Below, piece by piece: positions 52,367 to 61,252 of a DNA stretch of 64,000 nt. Source of the stretch: Flavobacterium sp. N2038 (GTDB lineage: Bacteria; Bacteroidota; Bacteroidia; Flavobacteriales; Flavobacteriaceae); NCBI RefSeq assembly GCF_025947185.1, contig NZ_CP110001.1, forward strand, positions 558,001 through 622,000. Direction: 5' to 3'. The position numbers were made by a program, and so were the translations under genes. How positions within the stretch are numbered: position 1 is the first letter of the stretch; each line of letters begins with the position of its first letter. Below the pieces are notes generated by a model that saw nothing but the letters and a program-made list of their open reading frames with translations, ran no database searches and had not been told where the DNA came from.

Positions 52367-54547
52367 ATGAGTAAGAAAATTAGAAAGCCGATAAAAAAAG
52401 AGAAAGATTTCTCTAGTAAGATAGTAAAAATTTTATCGCAAAGTGCTAATAAAGCATTCAATTACAAACAAATAGCAGCAAAATTAGAACTTGATGATAC
52501 AAAAAGCAGAAACCAGATTATAAAAGATTTAAAAATTCTGGCTGCTTCCAAAAAAATAATAGAAACTGAACCAGGTAAGTATTTAGTCAAAGCAGAAAGT
52601 CAGGATTACTACGAAGGAACGATAGATATGACGAGCAGAAAAACGGCATATTTTATTTGTGAGGACTTTGCAGAAGATGTTTTTATCCCGACCAATAATT
52701 TAAATCGTGCATTAGATAAAGACAAAGTAAAGGTTTATGTTTATAACCGAAGAAAAGGTAAAAGACCTGAAGGTGAGGTTATTGAAGTTATAGAAAGAGA
52801 TAAAACAGAATTTGTTGGAGTTATTGATATTCAGGCCAATTTTGCTTTTGTTTCGACTGCAAATCCTAAAATGTATACTGATATTTTTATCCCAAAGGAT
52901 AAAATAGGAGAGGCAGAAAATGGTGATGTTGTTTTAGTAAAGATTGAAGACTGGCCAAAGAGAGCCGATAGTCCGTTTGGATCTGTAATTCGTGTTTTAG
53001 GAAAACCTGGAGAACATAATACAGAGATTCATGCTATTTTGGCTGAATATGGTTTACCAGCTGATTTTCCGGTAGAAGTTGAAGTTTATGCACAAAAATT
53101 AGATACTTCGATTCAGGCATCTGAAATTGCAAAACGTCGTGATATGCGTGATACACTTACGTTTACGATAGATCCAAAAGATGCCAAAGATTTTGATGAT
53201 GCCTTGTCTTTCAAAAAGTTGTCTAACGGAAATTATGAAATCGGAATTCATATTGCCGATGTTTCTTACTATCTTGAAGAAGGAACAATTCTGGATGACG
53301 AAGCCTATCAAAGAGCAACTTCTGTTTATTTGGTAGATAGAGTAGTGCCAATGCTTCCGGAAGTTTTGTCTAATTTTGCATGTTCACTGCGTCCAAATGA
53401 GGAGAAATATACATTCTCTGCTGTTTTTGAAGTTTCAGAAGATGCCAAAGTTATTAACCAATGGTTTGGAAGAACTGTAATTTATTCTGATCAGCGATTT
53501 GCTTACGAAGAAGCGCAGTATATTATTGAAACAAAAGATCATACGATTCCGGTTGACATTTCAATTACCGGAAGTTCGTATTTAGTTTCAGATGAAATTG
53601 TTCAGGCAACTTTAAAATTAGATGAATTAGCAAAGATTTTAAGAAAGAAAAGAATGCAGAATGGTGCTATTTCTTTTGATAAAGTTGAAGTTAAATTCAA
53701 TTTAGATGAAGAAGGAGAACCAGAAGGAGTTTACTTCAAAATTTCAAAAGATGCCAATCATCTAATTGAAGAATTTATGCTTTTAGCCAATAGAAAAGTG
53801 GCTGAATACATTGGAAAACAAAAGAAAACATTTGTTTACAGGATTCACGATGAACCAAATGAAGACAAATTAATTGCGATGCAAACCGTAATTGCTAAAT
53901 TTGGTTACAAGATAGATTTTAGAAATAAAGGTGATATTTCTAAATCATTAAACGCTTTAATGGAAGAAGTGAATGGTAAGAAAGAACAAAATCTTATTGA
54001 TACTCTTGCGATTAGAAGTATGAGTAAAGCCAAATATTCGACTGATAATATTGGTCATTATGGTTTAGCCTTTGATTATTATAGTCATTTTACATCTCCA
54101 ATTCGTCGTTACCCCGACGTTATGGTACATAGATTATTGCAATATTATTTAGATAATGGCGCTTCTGTAGATGAAGAGACTTATGAAACCAAGTGTTTAC
54201 ATTGTTCAAATATGGAAAGCTTAGCTACAAATGCTGAACGTGACAGTATCAAATACATGCAGGTTAAATACATGCAGGATCATCAGGATGAAGAATTCCT
54301 TGGCGTTATTTCCGGTGTTACAGAATGGGGAATTTATGTTGAAATCGTTTCTAATAAGTGCGAGGGAATGGTAAGAATCAGAGAGATAAAAGATGATTAT
54401 TATACTTTCGATGAAAAGCAATATGCTTTGGTTGGAGCTACTTCAAACAGCATTTTGCAATTAGGAGACGAAATTTATGTTAAAGTAAAAAATGCTGATT
54501 TAGTTAAAAAACAACTTGATTTTCATTTTTTACGTAGAGCAGAATAA
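52367..54547 (+). CDS. rnr: Ribonuclease R
   Basis: A 726-residue 3'-5' exoribonuclease of the RNB family that degrades structured RNA and stable RNA. In order: N-terminal helix-turn-helix-like region (1-70), two cold-shock domains (about 75-230), the RNB catalytic domain with TIDPKDAKDFDDALSF (about 262-277) providing the metal-binding Asp residues, GLAFDYYSHFTSPIRRYPDV (about 567-586), and a C-terminal S1 domain (GVISGVTEWGIYVEIV). Full length and intact. It is followed closely by the DUF2807 gene. Confidence 0.96.
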   Translation: MSKKIRKPIKKEKDFSSKIVKILSQSANKAFNYKQIAAKLELDDTKSRNQIIKDLKILAASKKIIETEPGKYLVKAESQDYYEGTIDMTSRKTAYFICEDFAEDVFIPTNNLNRALDKDKVKVYVYNRRKGKRPEGEVIEVIERDKTEFVGVIDIQANFAFVSTANPKMYTDIFIPKDKIGEAENGDVVLVKIEDWPKRADSPFGSVIRVLGKPGEHNTEIHAILAEYGLPADFPVEVEVYAQKLDTSIQASEIAKRRDMRDTLTFTIDPKDAKDFDDALSFKKLSNGNYEIGIHIADVSYYLEEGTILDDEAYQRATSVYLVDRVVPMLPEVLSNFACSLRPNEEKYTFSAVFEVSEDAKVINQWFGRTVIYSDQRFAYEEAQYIIETKDHTIPVDISITGSSYLVSDEIVQATLKLDELAKILRKKRMQNGAISFDKVEVKFNLDEEGEPEGVYFKISKDANHLIEEFMLLANRKVAEYIGKQKKTFVYRIHDEPNEDKLIAMQTVIAKFGYKIDFRNKGDISKSLNALMEEVNGKKEQNLIDTLAIRSMSKAKYSTDNIGHYGLAFDYYSHFTSPIRRYPDVMVHRLLQYYLDNGASVDEETYETKCLHCSNMESLATNAERDSIKYMQVKYMQDHQDEEFLGVISGVTEWGIYVEIVSNKCEGMVRIREIKDDYYTFDEKQYALVGATSNSILQLGDEIYVKVKNADLVKKQLDFHFLRRAE

Positions 54548-54571
54548 GTGTTAATTATTAAAAATAAAAGT

Positions 54572-55240
54572 ATGAAAAAGTTAATTATTGGAGCGGCAAT
54601 TTTATTAGCACAAATGTCTTTTGGTCAGGTTACCAAAGATTTAGGTGATTTTGATACTGTTAAAGTATTTGATAAATTAAGCGTAAAGTTAGTTGCATCA
54701 TCTGAAAACAAAATTGTTATAAAAGGTACCAGAGAAGCCGAAGTTGAAGCCGTAAACAAGAATGGTATATTAAAATTAAGAATGCCTTTTCCAAAGCTTT
54801 TATCAGGAAATGATCTTGATATAACTTTATATTATAAACATTTAGAATTAATTGATGTTAATGAAGGAGCAACTGTAACAAGTGCAGAAGCTGTTAAAGC
54901 TACTTCATTCAAAGTAAGTGCTCAGGAGGGTGGAATAATAGATGTTAATTTAGATGTTGATAAGTTAAAAGTAAGCTCAGTATCAGGAGGTTCTATTACT
55001 TTAAGCGGTAAAGCCGAAAATCAGGTAGCAAGTTTAGGAGCCGGTGGTTATTTGTTAGCAAGTAAATTAAACACGTCTCAGACTACTGTTAGCGTTTCTG
55101 CGGGCGGAAAAGCAGATGTGAATGCATCAACCCTTGTCGATGCAAAAGTAAGCGCAGGAGGCTCTATTTACATTTATGGAAAACCTAAGCAAATTAATCA
55201 GAAAACAGTTTTTGGAGGTAAAATAGAAGAAGTAAAATAA
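54572..55240 (+). CDS. DUF2807 (GIN-domain) secreted protein
   Basis: A 222-residue exported protein with signal peptide MKKLIIGAAILLAQMSFGQ and a repetitive beta-helix-like domain of the head-GIN/DUF2807 type (FDTVKVFDKLSVKLVASSEN, then repeated SAQEGG, SVSGGS, SAGGKA, SAGGS units). Bacteroidota often have several; function is unknown, probably periplasmic or surface. I use the ATG at 54572 rather than a GTG at 54548. It starts 24 bases after rnr, likely co-transcribed, and precedes a LysE gene. Confidence 0.87.
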   Translation: MKKLIIGAAILLAQMSFGQVTKDLGDFDTVKVFDKLSVKLVASSENKIVIKGTREAEVEAVNKNGILKLRMPFPKLLSGNDLDITLYYKHLELIDVNEGATVTSAEAVKATSFKVSAQEGGIIDVNLDVDKLKVSSVSGGSITLSGKAENQVASLGAGGYLLASKLNTSQTTVSVSAGGKADVNASTLVDAKVSAGGSIYIYGKPKQINQKTVFGGKIEEVK

Positions 55241-55253
55241 CAAATCGTATTTA

Positions 55254-55931
55254 ATGATAAATGATATTCTGGCTGGATTGCCATGGGGACTTGTTCTTAG
55301 CTTTATGGTAGGTCCGGTATTTTTTGTTTTATTAGAAACCAGTATTACAAAGGGTTTCAGATCTGCAATTGTATTTGATTTTGGTGTAGTATTAGGCGAT
55401 ATATTTTTTATTGCTATTGCTTATTTAGGAAGTTACAGACTAATTTCGAGTTTAAAAGACAAACCTGCACTGTTTATTTTTGGAGGTATAATTATGTTAT
55501 CTTACGGTATTATTTCTTTTGTAAAATTAAAAAAAGAAGAAAAAATTAACGACGAAGAAATTGATCGTGATATCTTAAAAAGAAACTACGGAAGTTTGTT
55601 TGTAAAAGGTTTTTTACTGAACGTTATCAACATTGGAGTGCTTGGTTTCTGGCTTGCTGTTATTATTTCTGTTGGACCAAAATTGCAAATGCAGACACCC
55701 AGAATGATGACATTTTTTACTGCAGTAATAATTACTTATTTATTGGTTGACTGCGTTAAAATTGTACTGGCTAAACAATTAAAAACAAAAATGACACCAA
55801 CTAATATTCTTAAAATTAAAAAAGGGATTAGTGTTGTTTTAATGGTTTTTGGATTCGTATTAATGATTCAGGGCTGGTTTCCAAAAGAAAAAGAAATGGT
55901 TAAAAATGCTTTTGAAAAGATTGAAAAGTAG
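55254..55931 (+). CDS. LysE-family exporter
   Basis: A 225-residue membrane protein with six helices. The N-terminal GLPWGLVLSFMVGPVFFVLL is the LysE/RhtB signature of amino-acid exporters, followed by FDFGVVLGDIFFIAIAYLGS. The substrate is unknown. It starts 13 bases after the DUF2807 gene and is followed by a terminator, closing the rnr-DUF2807-LysE unit. Confidence 0.88.
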   Translation: MINDILAGLPWGLVLSFMVGPVFFVLLETSITKGFRSAIVFDFGVVLGDIFFIAIAYLGSYRLISSLKDKPALFIFGGIIMLSYGIISFVKLKKEEKINDEEIDRDILKRNYGSLFVKGFLLNVINIGVLGFWLAVIISVGPKLQMQTPRMMTFFTAVIITYLLVDCVKIVLAKQLKTKMTPTNILKIKKGISVVLMVFGFVLMIQGWFPKEKEMVKNAFEKIEK

Positions 55932-55958
55932 TTGTTAATAACTCAAAAATATAAAATT

Positions 55959-55986
55959 AAACCTCTGAATTTCAGAGGTTTTTTTA
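55959..55986 (+). terminator. Terminator after the LysE-family gene
   Basis: AACCTCTGAA pairs with TTCAGAGGTT, followed by TTTTTT. Confidence 0.9.
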
Positions 55987-56010
55987 TGTTTATAAGTGTT
56001 GGTTTAGGAT

Positions 56011-56118
56011 TTTGACAAAGTTTTAAACTTTGACAAAGTTGACGCCAGTTTGCTATTTCGACGAAGGATAAATCTTCGAAAAAGCAAACCCGACAGGTTT
56101 TTAAAACCTGTCGGGTTT
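56011..56118. repeat. Composite intergenic repeat with perfect palindrome
   Basis: Three parts: a direct repeat of TTTGACAAAGTT (56011-56022 and 56029-56040); a hairpin TTTGCT/AGCAAA with inner CGAAG pairing (56050-56088); and a perfect 33-base palindrome (56086-56118, arm AAACCCGACAGGTTTT, central T). No T-run follows. It looks like a mobile REP-type unit, and it sits between a terminator and tRNA-Cys. Confidence 0.85.
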
Positions 56119-56153
56119 ATGCGTAAACTTTAATAATTAAAAATAGGTATAAA

Positions 56154-56181
56154 AAAACCTTCAAAGTAATTTGAAGGTTTT
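56154..56181. terminator. Symmetric hairpin upstream of the tRNA-Cys terminator
   Basis: AAAACCTTCAAA and TTTGAAGGTTTT (12-base exact arms, 4-base loop). Short T-runs occur on both sides, so it may stop transcription in either direction. Confidence 0.65.
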
Positions 56182-56225
56182 GGTGTATTGTTTGGATTAG
56201 AATTAATTTTTTCTAAAAATTAAGC

Positions 56226-56260
56226 ACAAAAAAAAGAGACACATTTCTGTATCTCTTTTT
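56226..56260 (-). terminator. Terminator of tRNA-Cys
   Basis: AAAAGAGA pairs with TCTCTTTT, and on the minus strand a run of T follows (complement of 56227-56234). It lies 2 bases after the tRNA. Confidence 0.75.
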
Positions 56261-56261
56261 G

Positions 56262-56332
56262 AGGCATCGTCCGGATTCGAACCGGAGTAGGAGCTTTTGC
56301 AGAGCCCAGCCTAGCCGCTCGGCCACGACGCC
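56262..56332 (-). tRNA. tRNA-Cys (anticodon GCA)
   Basis: A 71-base cloverleaf on the minus strand. Acceptor GGCGTCG pairs with CGATGCC (one G-T), the D arm is GCC/GGC, the anticodon loop is CTGCAAA giving GCA, and the T arm is TCCGG-TTCGAAT-CCGGA. The discriminator is T, as expected for tRNA-Cys, and CCA is not encoded. Confidence 0.96.
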
Positions 56333-56426
56333 ATTACTTGAACGGATGGCAAAAGTAACTAAAATCTTTAAAATTCAAAAGTTTCGAATGAACTATTTTA
56401 AAAAAATACAATTTTAATTGTGGTAA

Positions 56427-56786
56427 TTACTTTCTAATTTCCGTCATTTTTATAGTAACTGACTCAACATCACCACCAATAGGAGGATTTATTTTAGAAA
56501 CCCAAACTGTTGTTTTTTCTACCGTTTCTATCTCTGCAAGAACGCGAATATTGATTCTTTTGGCTACATGTTCTAATAAATGAGAACGAATTGCCATTTC
56601 TTCAGTAATAATTTTGTTCAAATGAACATAATCAACAGTATCTAAAAGGTGATCTGTTTGTGCTGATTTCTGTAAATTAGCTTTGATTTTTAGATCTACA
56701 GTATAATCAGATCCTATTTTTCCTTCTTCAATTAAACATCCGTGGTATGAAAAAGTACGGACATTTTTTAGTTTTATAACTCCCAT
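56427..56786 (-). CDS. folB: Dihydroneopterin aldolase
   Basis: A 119-residue folate-pathway enzyme that cleaves dihydroneopterin to hydroxymethyl-dihydropterin and glycolaldehyde. The start IKLKNVRTFSYHGCLIEEGK, with Tyr-His-Gly, LLDTVDYVHLNKIITEEM near residue 48 and HLLEHVAKRIN near residue 68 are conserved. I use the ATG at 56786 over the one at 56804, since the former matches family N-termini. The gene is divergent from glnS, and the spacer holds periodic repeats. Confidence 0.94.
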   Translation of the reverse strand: MGVIKLKNVRTFSYHGCLIEEGKIGSDYTVDLKIKANLQKSAQTDHLLDTVDYVHLNKIITEEMAIRSHLLEHVAKRINIRVLAEIETVEKTTVWVSKINPPIGGDVESVTIKMTEIRK

Positions 56787-56797
56787 TTCTAAATTTA

Positions 56798-56872
56798 GTT
56801 TCAAGTTTTAAGTTTCAAGTTTAGAGTAAGTTTCCAAAGAAAACCATAAACCATAAACTATAAACTATAAAC
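56798..56872. repeat. Periodic repeats between folB and glnS
   Basis: Left block (56798-56822): GTTTCAAGTTT/GTTTTAAGTTT units. Right block (56842-56872): four copies of about seven bases, ACCATAA and ACTATAA. The glnS -7 element TATCTTTG follows at 56878. Confidence 0.85.
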
Positions 56873-56877
56873 TTTTT

Positions 56878-56885
56878 TATCTTTG
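56878..56885 (+). promoter_or_regulatory. -7 element of glnS
   Basis: TATCTTTG lies 19 bases before the ATG and matches TAnnTTTG. Upstream is repeat sequence with no TTG at the usual spacing. Confidence 0.6.
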
Positions 56886-56904
56886 CTAAAATTACTATAA
56901 AATA

Positions 56905-59022
56905 ATGGCATCAGAAGAGAAATCACTCAATTTTATTGAACAAATCATAGAGGAAGATTTAAAATCAGGTCTTTCACAAAATAAACTTCATTTTCGTTTT
57001 CCACCAGAACCAAATGGTTATTTACATATTGGTCATGCGAGTTCTATTGCATTAAATTTTGGTTTAGGAATTGATTATCAATCACCTGTAAATTTGCGTT
57101 TTGATGATACAAACCCTGAAAAAGAAGAACAGGAATTTGTTGATGCTATTAAAAAAGACGTGGAGTGGTTGGGTTATACCTGGGCAGAAGAACGTTATGC
57201 TTCAGATTATTTTCAGCAATTATATGATTGGGCAGTTTTATTAATTAAAAAAGATAAAGCGTATGTTGATAGTCAGTCTTCTGAAGATATGGCGATTCAA
57301 AAAGGAACTCCATCTACAACTGGAACCGATAGTCCATACAGAAATCGTTCTGTAGAAGAAAATTTAGAGTTGTTCGAAAGAATGAAAAATGGTGAATTTG
57401 AGGCTGGTACACATATTCTTCGTGCAAAAATTGACATGAAATCAACAAATATGTTGATGCGTGATCCAATCATGTACAGGATTTTACACAAACATCATCA
57501 TAGAACTGGAGATGCCTGGAAAATTTATCCAATGTACGATTGGGCACATGGTCAAAGTGATTATTTAGAAGCTATTTCGCACTCATTTTGTACACTTGAA
57601 TTCTTGCCTCACCGTGAATTATACGATTGGTTTTTAGATCAGATTTTAGATGAAAATAAACTGCGTCCTAAGCAAAGAGAATTTGCAAGACGTAACTTAT
57701 CACATACTGTTGTTAGTAAAAGAAAATTACAGCAACTAGTTAAAGAAAAGCATGTTAATGGTTGGGATGATCCCAGAATGTCAACTATTTCGGGATTGAG
57801 AAGACGTGGTTATACAGCAGCTTCATTACGTAATTTTGCTAATACAATTGGTATCGCAAAACGTGATAATTTAATAAATGTATCGGTTTTAGAATTTTGT
57901 ATTCGTGAAGATTTAAACAAAATTGCACCTCGTGTAATGGCAGTTTTAGATCCTGTAAAAGTAGTAATTACAAATTATCCGGAAGGAAAAGAGGAGTGGC
58001 TTGAAGCGGAGAATAATCAGGAAGATGAGAATGCAGGATTTAGAAAAGTACCTTTTTCCCGTGAATTATACATAGAAAGAGAAGACTTTTTAGAAGAAGC
58101 TCCGGCTAAATATTTCCGTTTGACTTTAGGAAAAGAAGTGCGTCTTAAGAATGCTTATATTATTAAAGGAGAATCAGTTATAAAAGATTCTGAGGGAAAT
58201 ATTACAGAAATTCATGTTACTTATGATACTGATTCTTTAAGCGGAAGCGGGACAGAAGCAAGTCAAAGAAAAGTCTCGGGAACATTACATTGGGTTTCTA
58301 TCAAACATGCATTGGAAGCCGAAGTTCGTTTATACGATCGTCTGTTTACAGATGAAGCTCCGGACAGTTATAAAGAGAAAAACTTCTTAGATTTTGTAAA
58401 CCCAAATTCATTAGAAATTGTAACCGGGTTTGTTGAACCAAGTTTATCAACAGCTCAAAATGAAGACAAATTTCAGTTTCAACGTTTAGGTTATTTTACT
58501 GTTGATAAAGACTCAAGTACTTCAAAATTAGTATTTAACAAAACTGTTGGATTAAAGGATGCCTGGGAAGAAAAAGGTAAAAAGGAAGAAAACAGTATCA
58601 ATAATTCTTTAAAAGATATTAATAAATATTTTAAAGTTGAGACTAAACCAGAACGCCTTGCAATAGAAAATGCAATAGGGGAGAACATTGCAACTATTTC
58701 CAGTTTCTCTTTATTACAGAATTCATTAAAGAAAAATATCAATAATAATAAGGCCTCATTACTGTTTTCTCAGTTTATTTTGAAATATTCAAATTGGAAA
58801 TCTTCAGATTTTGAAGATGAGGATATTAAAAAATTATATACAATGTCACTTAGAAGTGAATCAACTTATGTAAGATCAAAAGCACTTTTAAATTTAAGAG
58901 ATTTAGAAAATGAAAGTTTCAAAAATCAGTTTGATGATGAAATTTTAAAATTATACTCAAATCTTCCAAAAAATGCTTCAGAAAGAGAAATTGAAATTCT
59001 TTCTGAAATGGTGAAGAAGTAA
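56905..59022 (+). CDS. glnS: Glutaminyl-tRNA synthetase with C-terminal extension
   Basis: A 705-residue class I synthetase charging tRNA-Gln with glutamine. Signature HFRFPPEPNGYLHIGHASSI (residues 27-46) contains the HIGH site; the KMSKS-like loop is TVVSKRKL near residue 270; DDTNPEKEEQ and DDPRMSTISGLRRRG are family motifs. E. coli GlnRS has about 554 residues; here another ~150 follow (from about 555), helical and rich in Lys, Asn and Glu, resembling neither YqeY nor another domain I know. Presence of both glnS and gltX argues for direct glutaminylation. It is followed by a good terminator. Confidence 0.96.
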   Translation: MASEEKSLNFIEQIIEEDLKSGLSQNKLHFRFPPEPNGYLHIGHASSIALNFGLGIDYQSPVNLRFDDTNPEKEEQEFVDAIKKDVEWLGYTWAEERYASDYFQQLYDWAVLLIKKDKAYVDSQSSEDMAIQKGTPSTTGTDSPYRNRSVEENLELFERMKNGEFEAGTHILRAKIDMKSTNMLMRDPIMYRILHKHHHRTGDAWKIYPMYDWAHGQSDYLEAISHSFCTLEFLPHRELYDWFLDQILDENKLRPKQREFARRNLSHTVVSKRKLQQLVKEKHVNGWDDPRMSTISGLRRRGYTAASLRNFANTIGIAKRDNLINVSVLEFCIREDLNKIAPRVMAVLDPVKVVITNYPEGKEEWLEAENNQEDENAGFRKVPFSRELYIEREDFLEEAPAKYFRLTLGKEVRLKNAYIIKGESVIKDSEGNITEIHVTYDTDSLSGSGTEASQRKVSGTLHWVSIKHALEAEVRLYDRLFTDEAPDSYKEKNFLDFVNPNSLEIVTGFVEPSLSTAQNEDKFQFQRLGYFTVDKDSSTSKLVFNKTVGLKDAWEEKGKKEENSINNSLKDINKYFKVETKPERLAIENAIGENIATISSFSLLQNSLKKNINNNKASLLFSQFILKYSNWKSSDFEDEDIKKLYTMSLRSESTYVRSKALLNLRDLENESFKNQFDDEILKLYSNLPKNASEREIEILSEMVKK

Positions 59023-59039
59023 TATCAGTTATATTTATT

Positions 59040-59067
59040 AAAAGCGCTTTTTTAAGCGCTTTTTTTT
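59040..59067 (+). terminator. Terminator of glnS
   Basis: AAAAGCGCTT pairs with AAGCGCTTTT across a T-rich loop, followed by a run of T. Confidence 0.9.
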
Positions 59068-59127
59068 ATTATATAGTTTACCTATTAAGTATTTATATTT
59101 TATAGATTTTATAAATTAAAAACAGCT

Positions 59128-59503
59128 TTCATAAATCGATTTTAAGGTAAAAATTAATTTTATTGGATAATTTATTCGTAATTTAAAAAATGAGTAATTA
59201 AAAGGCTTTATTTTAATTTTACCCTTTTCTGACTTGATTTTTGACAGAAATTTGAAAAATTATAATGTTGAAGTCAAAATTGTCTTTTTATGAAGTTTTT
59301 TAATTATAGATTTTAATGATGATTATTTTTTATATTTTTATTTTTAATTATTATTTAGTTTATTGATTGTTATTTAATTTTATATTGTTTTTAATTATTA
59401 TAATTAACCTTCATAAATTGATTTTAAGCTATTTTTTTTATTTAGTCGATAGATTATTCATTTTTTGAATTATTGTTTAATTATGGTCTTTATTTAACTT
59501 TTA
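59128..59503. repeat. Degenerate direct repeat in an 843-base gene-free gap
   Basis: Copies at 59128-59221 and 59410-59503 are equal in length (94 bases). Each begins TTCATAAAT(C/T)GATTTTAAG and ends TTTATTTAA-type sequence plus TTTTA, with weaker similarity between. The rest of the gap (59068-59865) is very AT-rich and shows no gene. Confidence 0.6.
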
Positions 59504-59865
59504 GCTGTCATTTTTGTTAGTTTAACGGGTTATTAACATACAATTGTTTATAAAGTCAGTACTTTTATGACTATACCAAAAGTCAGAGATGATTTTACAA
59601 AAATTAATTTTTCCGAATAGATTCTAAGTTGAATTACACTGAAGTTTAAAAATGTAGTTTTTTGTTTTGGTGTTAGCTTCAAAATTGAATTCTTGAAAAG
59701 ACAATTTTATGTTCTAATTTTTATTGTGATCTGGTTTTGATAATATTTCGCGTAAAAGGTATTTTTCAGAATTACTTCATAATTATGAGATTCCATAATG
59801 ATGCTTCTTAGGTTGCTAATTTTTATAATTCGATCTGATTCAGTTTTAATTTAAATTCAATTATC

Positions 59866-60345
59866 ATGAAAGTATTATATTTTACGCTAGCCTTATTATT
59901 TGTAAATATTGCCATTTCTCAAACACATCAAATTACAAAACACAATGGTGAACAAATTGATGTTAATTTTATAAAAAGTGAAAATGATTTAATTTATTAT
60001 TCACTTAACGGAAGTTCTGAGGAACAAAAAATTAGCAAATATGCTGTTTCACAAATAACAAATAAGCAAACGAATCAGACTCAAAAAATTTCAGATAAAA
60101 TAGTAGTAGATTCAGATGACGATTACAAAATGGTAACTGTTTTGCCTCAGGAAAAGACAATAGGTTTAAAACAAGTTGCTAACTTTTCTGGTGTTTCGAC
60201 TAAAACAAAAGGGGAGCCGCCAATTGCAAATCAGAAGCAAACTGCAATGAGAATCAAAAGTAAATCGGCTTCAAATGGTTATCCGTTTGTTAGTATAATC
60301 GAAAAAGCAGATGGTAAATATGAAGCTGTAGCTTATGTGTATTAA
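59866..60345 (+). CDS. Secreted hypothetical protein
   Basis: A 159-residue exported protein: signal peptide MKVLYFTLALLFVNIAISQ, then a small beta-rich region (ITKHNGEQIDVNFIKSENDL, IYYSLNGSSEEQKISKYAVS) and a longer Lys/Thr-rich part. The pattern of hydrophobic residues in 20-75 resembles the small domain in Bacteroidota secreted proteins that report on a Gly-Glu-x-Ile repeat, but I do not recognise a named family. It stands alone after a long AT-rich gap and before the YtxH operon. Function unknown. Confidence 0.68.
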   Translation: MKVLYFTLALLFVNIAISQTHQITKHNGEQIDVNFIKSENDLIYYSLNGSSEEQKISKYAVSQITNKQTNQTQKISDKIVVDSDDDYKMVTVLPQEKTIGLKQVANFSGVSTKTKGEPPIANQKQTAMRIKSKSASNGYPFVSIIEKADGKYEAVAYVY

Positions 60346-60436
60346 TTATAGTGTTAATTTTTTGTAAATAGCGATTAACCAATATTTTATAATTTAAAAA
60401 AAGAGTACCTTTATTAATCATTTAAATTTAATTATT

Positions 60437-60763
60437 ATGTCAAAGAACTTAAATACTGCCGCTGCTATATTAGCTGCTGCTGCTGCAGGTGCAGCGATAG
60501 GAATTTTGTTTGCTCCAGATAAAGGATCAAAAACCCGTGCAAAATTGAAAGAAGGTATAGATGATGCAAAACATAATTTGCAAGATTCACTTGCAGCAGG
60601 TTCTGAAGTTCTTCGTGAAAAATTCAAAAGTGCAAAACATAATATGGATGGAACTTATGAAGAATTACTTTCTAATATGAGTTACAAAACAGAGGAAGTA
60701 ATTAGTTTTTTAGAATCCAAATTGGCTGATTTAAAAGCTCAAAACGCTAAACTTCAGAAATAA
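60437..60763 (+). CDS. YtxH-domain protein
   Basis: A 108-residue protein with an Ala/Gly-rich helix (AAAILAAAAAGAAIGILFAP, residues 8-27), then the YtxH signature DKGSKTRAKLKEGIDDAKHN and a helical tail. YtxH proteins are stress-linked membrane-associated proteins of unclear role. It opens a three-gene plus-strand set (YtxH, holin-like, 84-residue protein). The sequence TACCTTTA about 30 bases upstream resembles a -7 element with one mismatch. Confidence 0.85.
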   Translation: MSKNLNTAAAILAAAAAGAAIGILFAPDKGSKTRAKLKEGIDDAKHNLQDSLAAGSEVLREKFKSAKHNMDGTYEELLSNMSYKTEEVISFLESKLADLKAQNAKLQK

Positions 60764-60895
60764 GAATACAGAAGCACAAAGCTCGTTTTGATTTTGAGGT
60801 TGTATTTGGTTTATTTTATTTAATTTTAAAATGAACAAAATGCAGTTTTTTAATCATGTGTTTTGTGCTTCTTTTTTAAAATAAATTTTGAAATT

Positions 60896-61246
60896 ATGGC
60901 TTTTGAAGAATTAAAAGAAAATACTGATAACATTCAGGATCAGGCTAAAGAGTATATAGATAGTCATTTAGCATATTATAAACTTTGGGGTTTTAAAGTT
61001 GCAATGAAATCAACAACTTTAATATTTAAGTTTACTTTGATTTTATTATGCTTTAGTATGGTTTTACTTTTTGGATCTTTTGCTGCAGCTTATGCTTTTG
61101 GTTCGTTGTTTGAAAGTACAGCTTTGGGATTTTTAGCAGTAGGAGGGATCTATTTATTTTTTACAATTTTGCTATTCTTTGTAAAAGATAAGTTTGTTGA
61201 AGGTCCAATTTTAGAGAAATTTTCAGAAATCTTTTTTAACGATTAA
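60896..61246 (+). CDS. Phage-holin-like (Phage_holin_3_6 type) membrane protein
   Basis: A 116-residue protein with an N-terminal acidic helix, then two membrane helices (LIFKFTLILLCFSMVLLFGS and ALGFLAVGGIYLFFTILLFF) and a short end. The layout suits the Phage_holin_3_6/PF07332 group, widespread non-phage membrane proteins often next to YtxH and an 80-100-residue protein. I set the start at the ATG at 60896; an upstream ATG would add only a Phe-rich stretch. There are no phage genes around, so I regard it as a housekeeping/stress gene. Confidence 0.78.
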   Translation: MAFEELKENTDNIQDQAKEYIDSHLAYYKLWGFKVAMKSTTLIFKFTLILLCFSMVLLFGSFAAAYAFGSLFESTALGFLAVGGIYLFFTILLFFVKDKFVEGPILEKFSEIFFND

Positions 61247-61252
61247 GGAATT

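Noticed and set aside
56011..56118. CRISPR repeats or an IS end
   Set aside because: No regular spacer pattern and no transposase; the unit is a composite of palindromes.
56086..56118. Intrinsic terminator for the LysE gene
   Set aside because: No T-run follows the palindrome, and a standard terminator already lies at 55959-55986.
60896..61246. Phage lysis module because of the holin-like protein
   Set aside because: Only the membrane layout is holin-like; neighbours are YtxH and a small housekeeping-type protein, with no endolysin.
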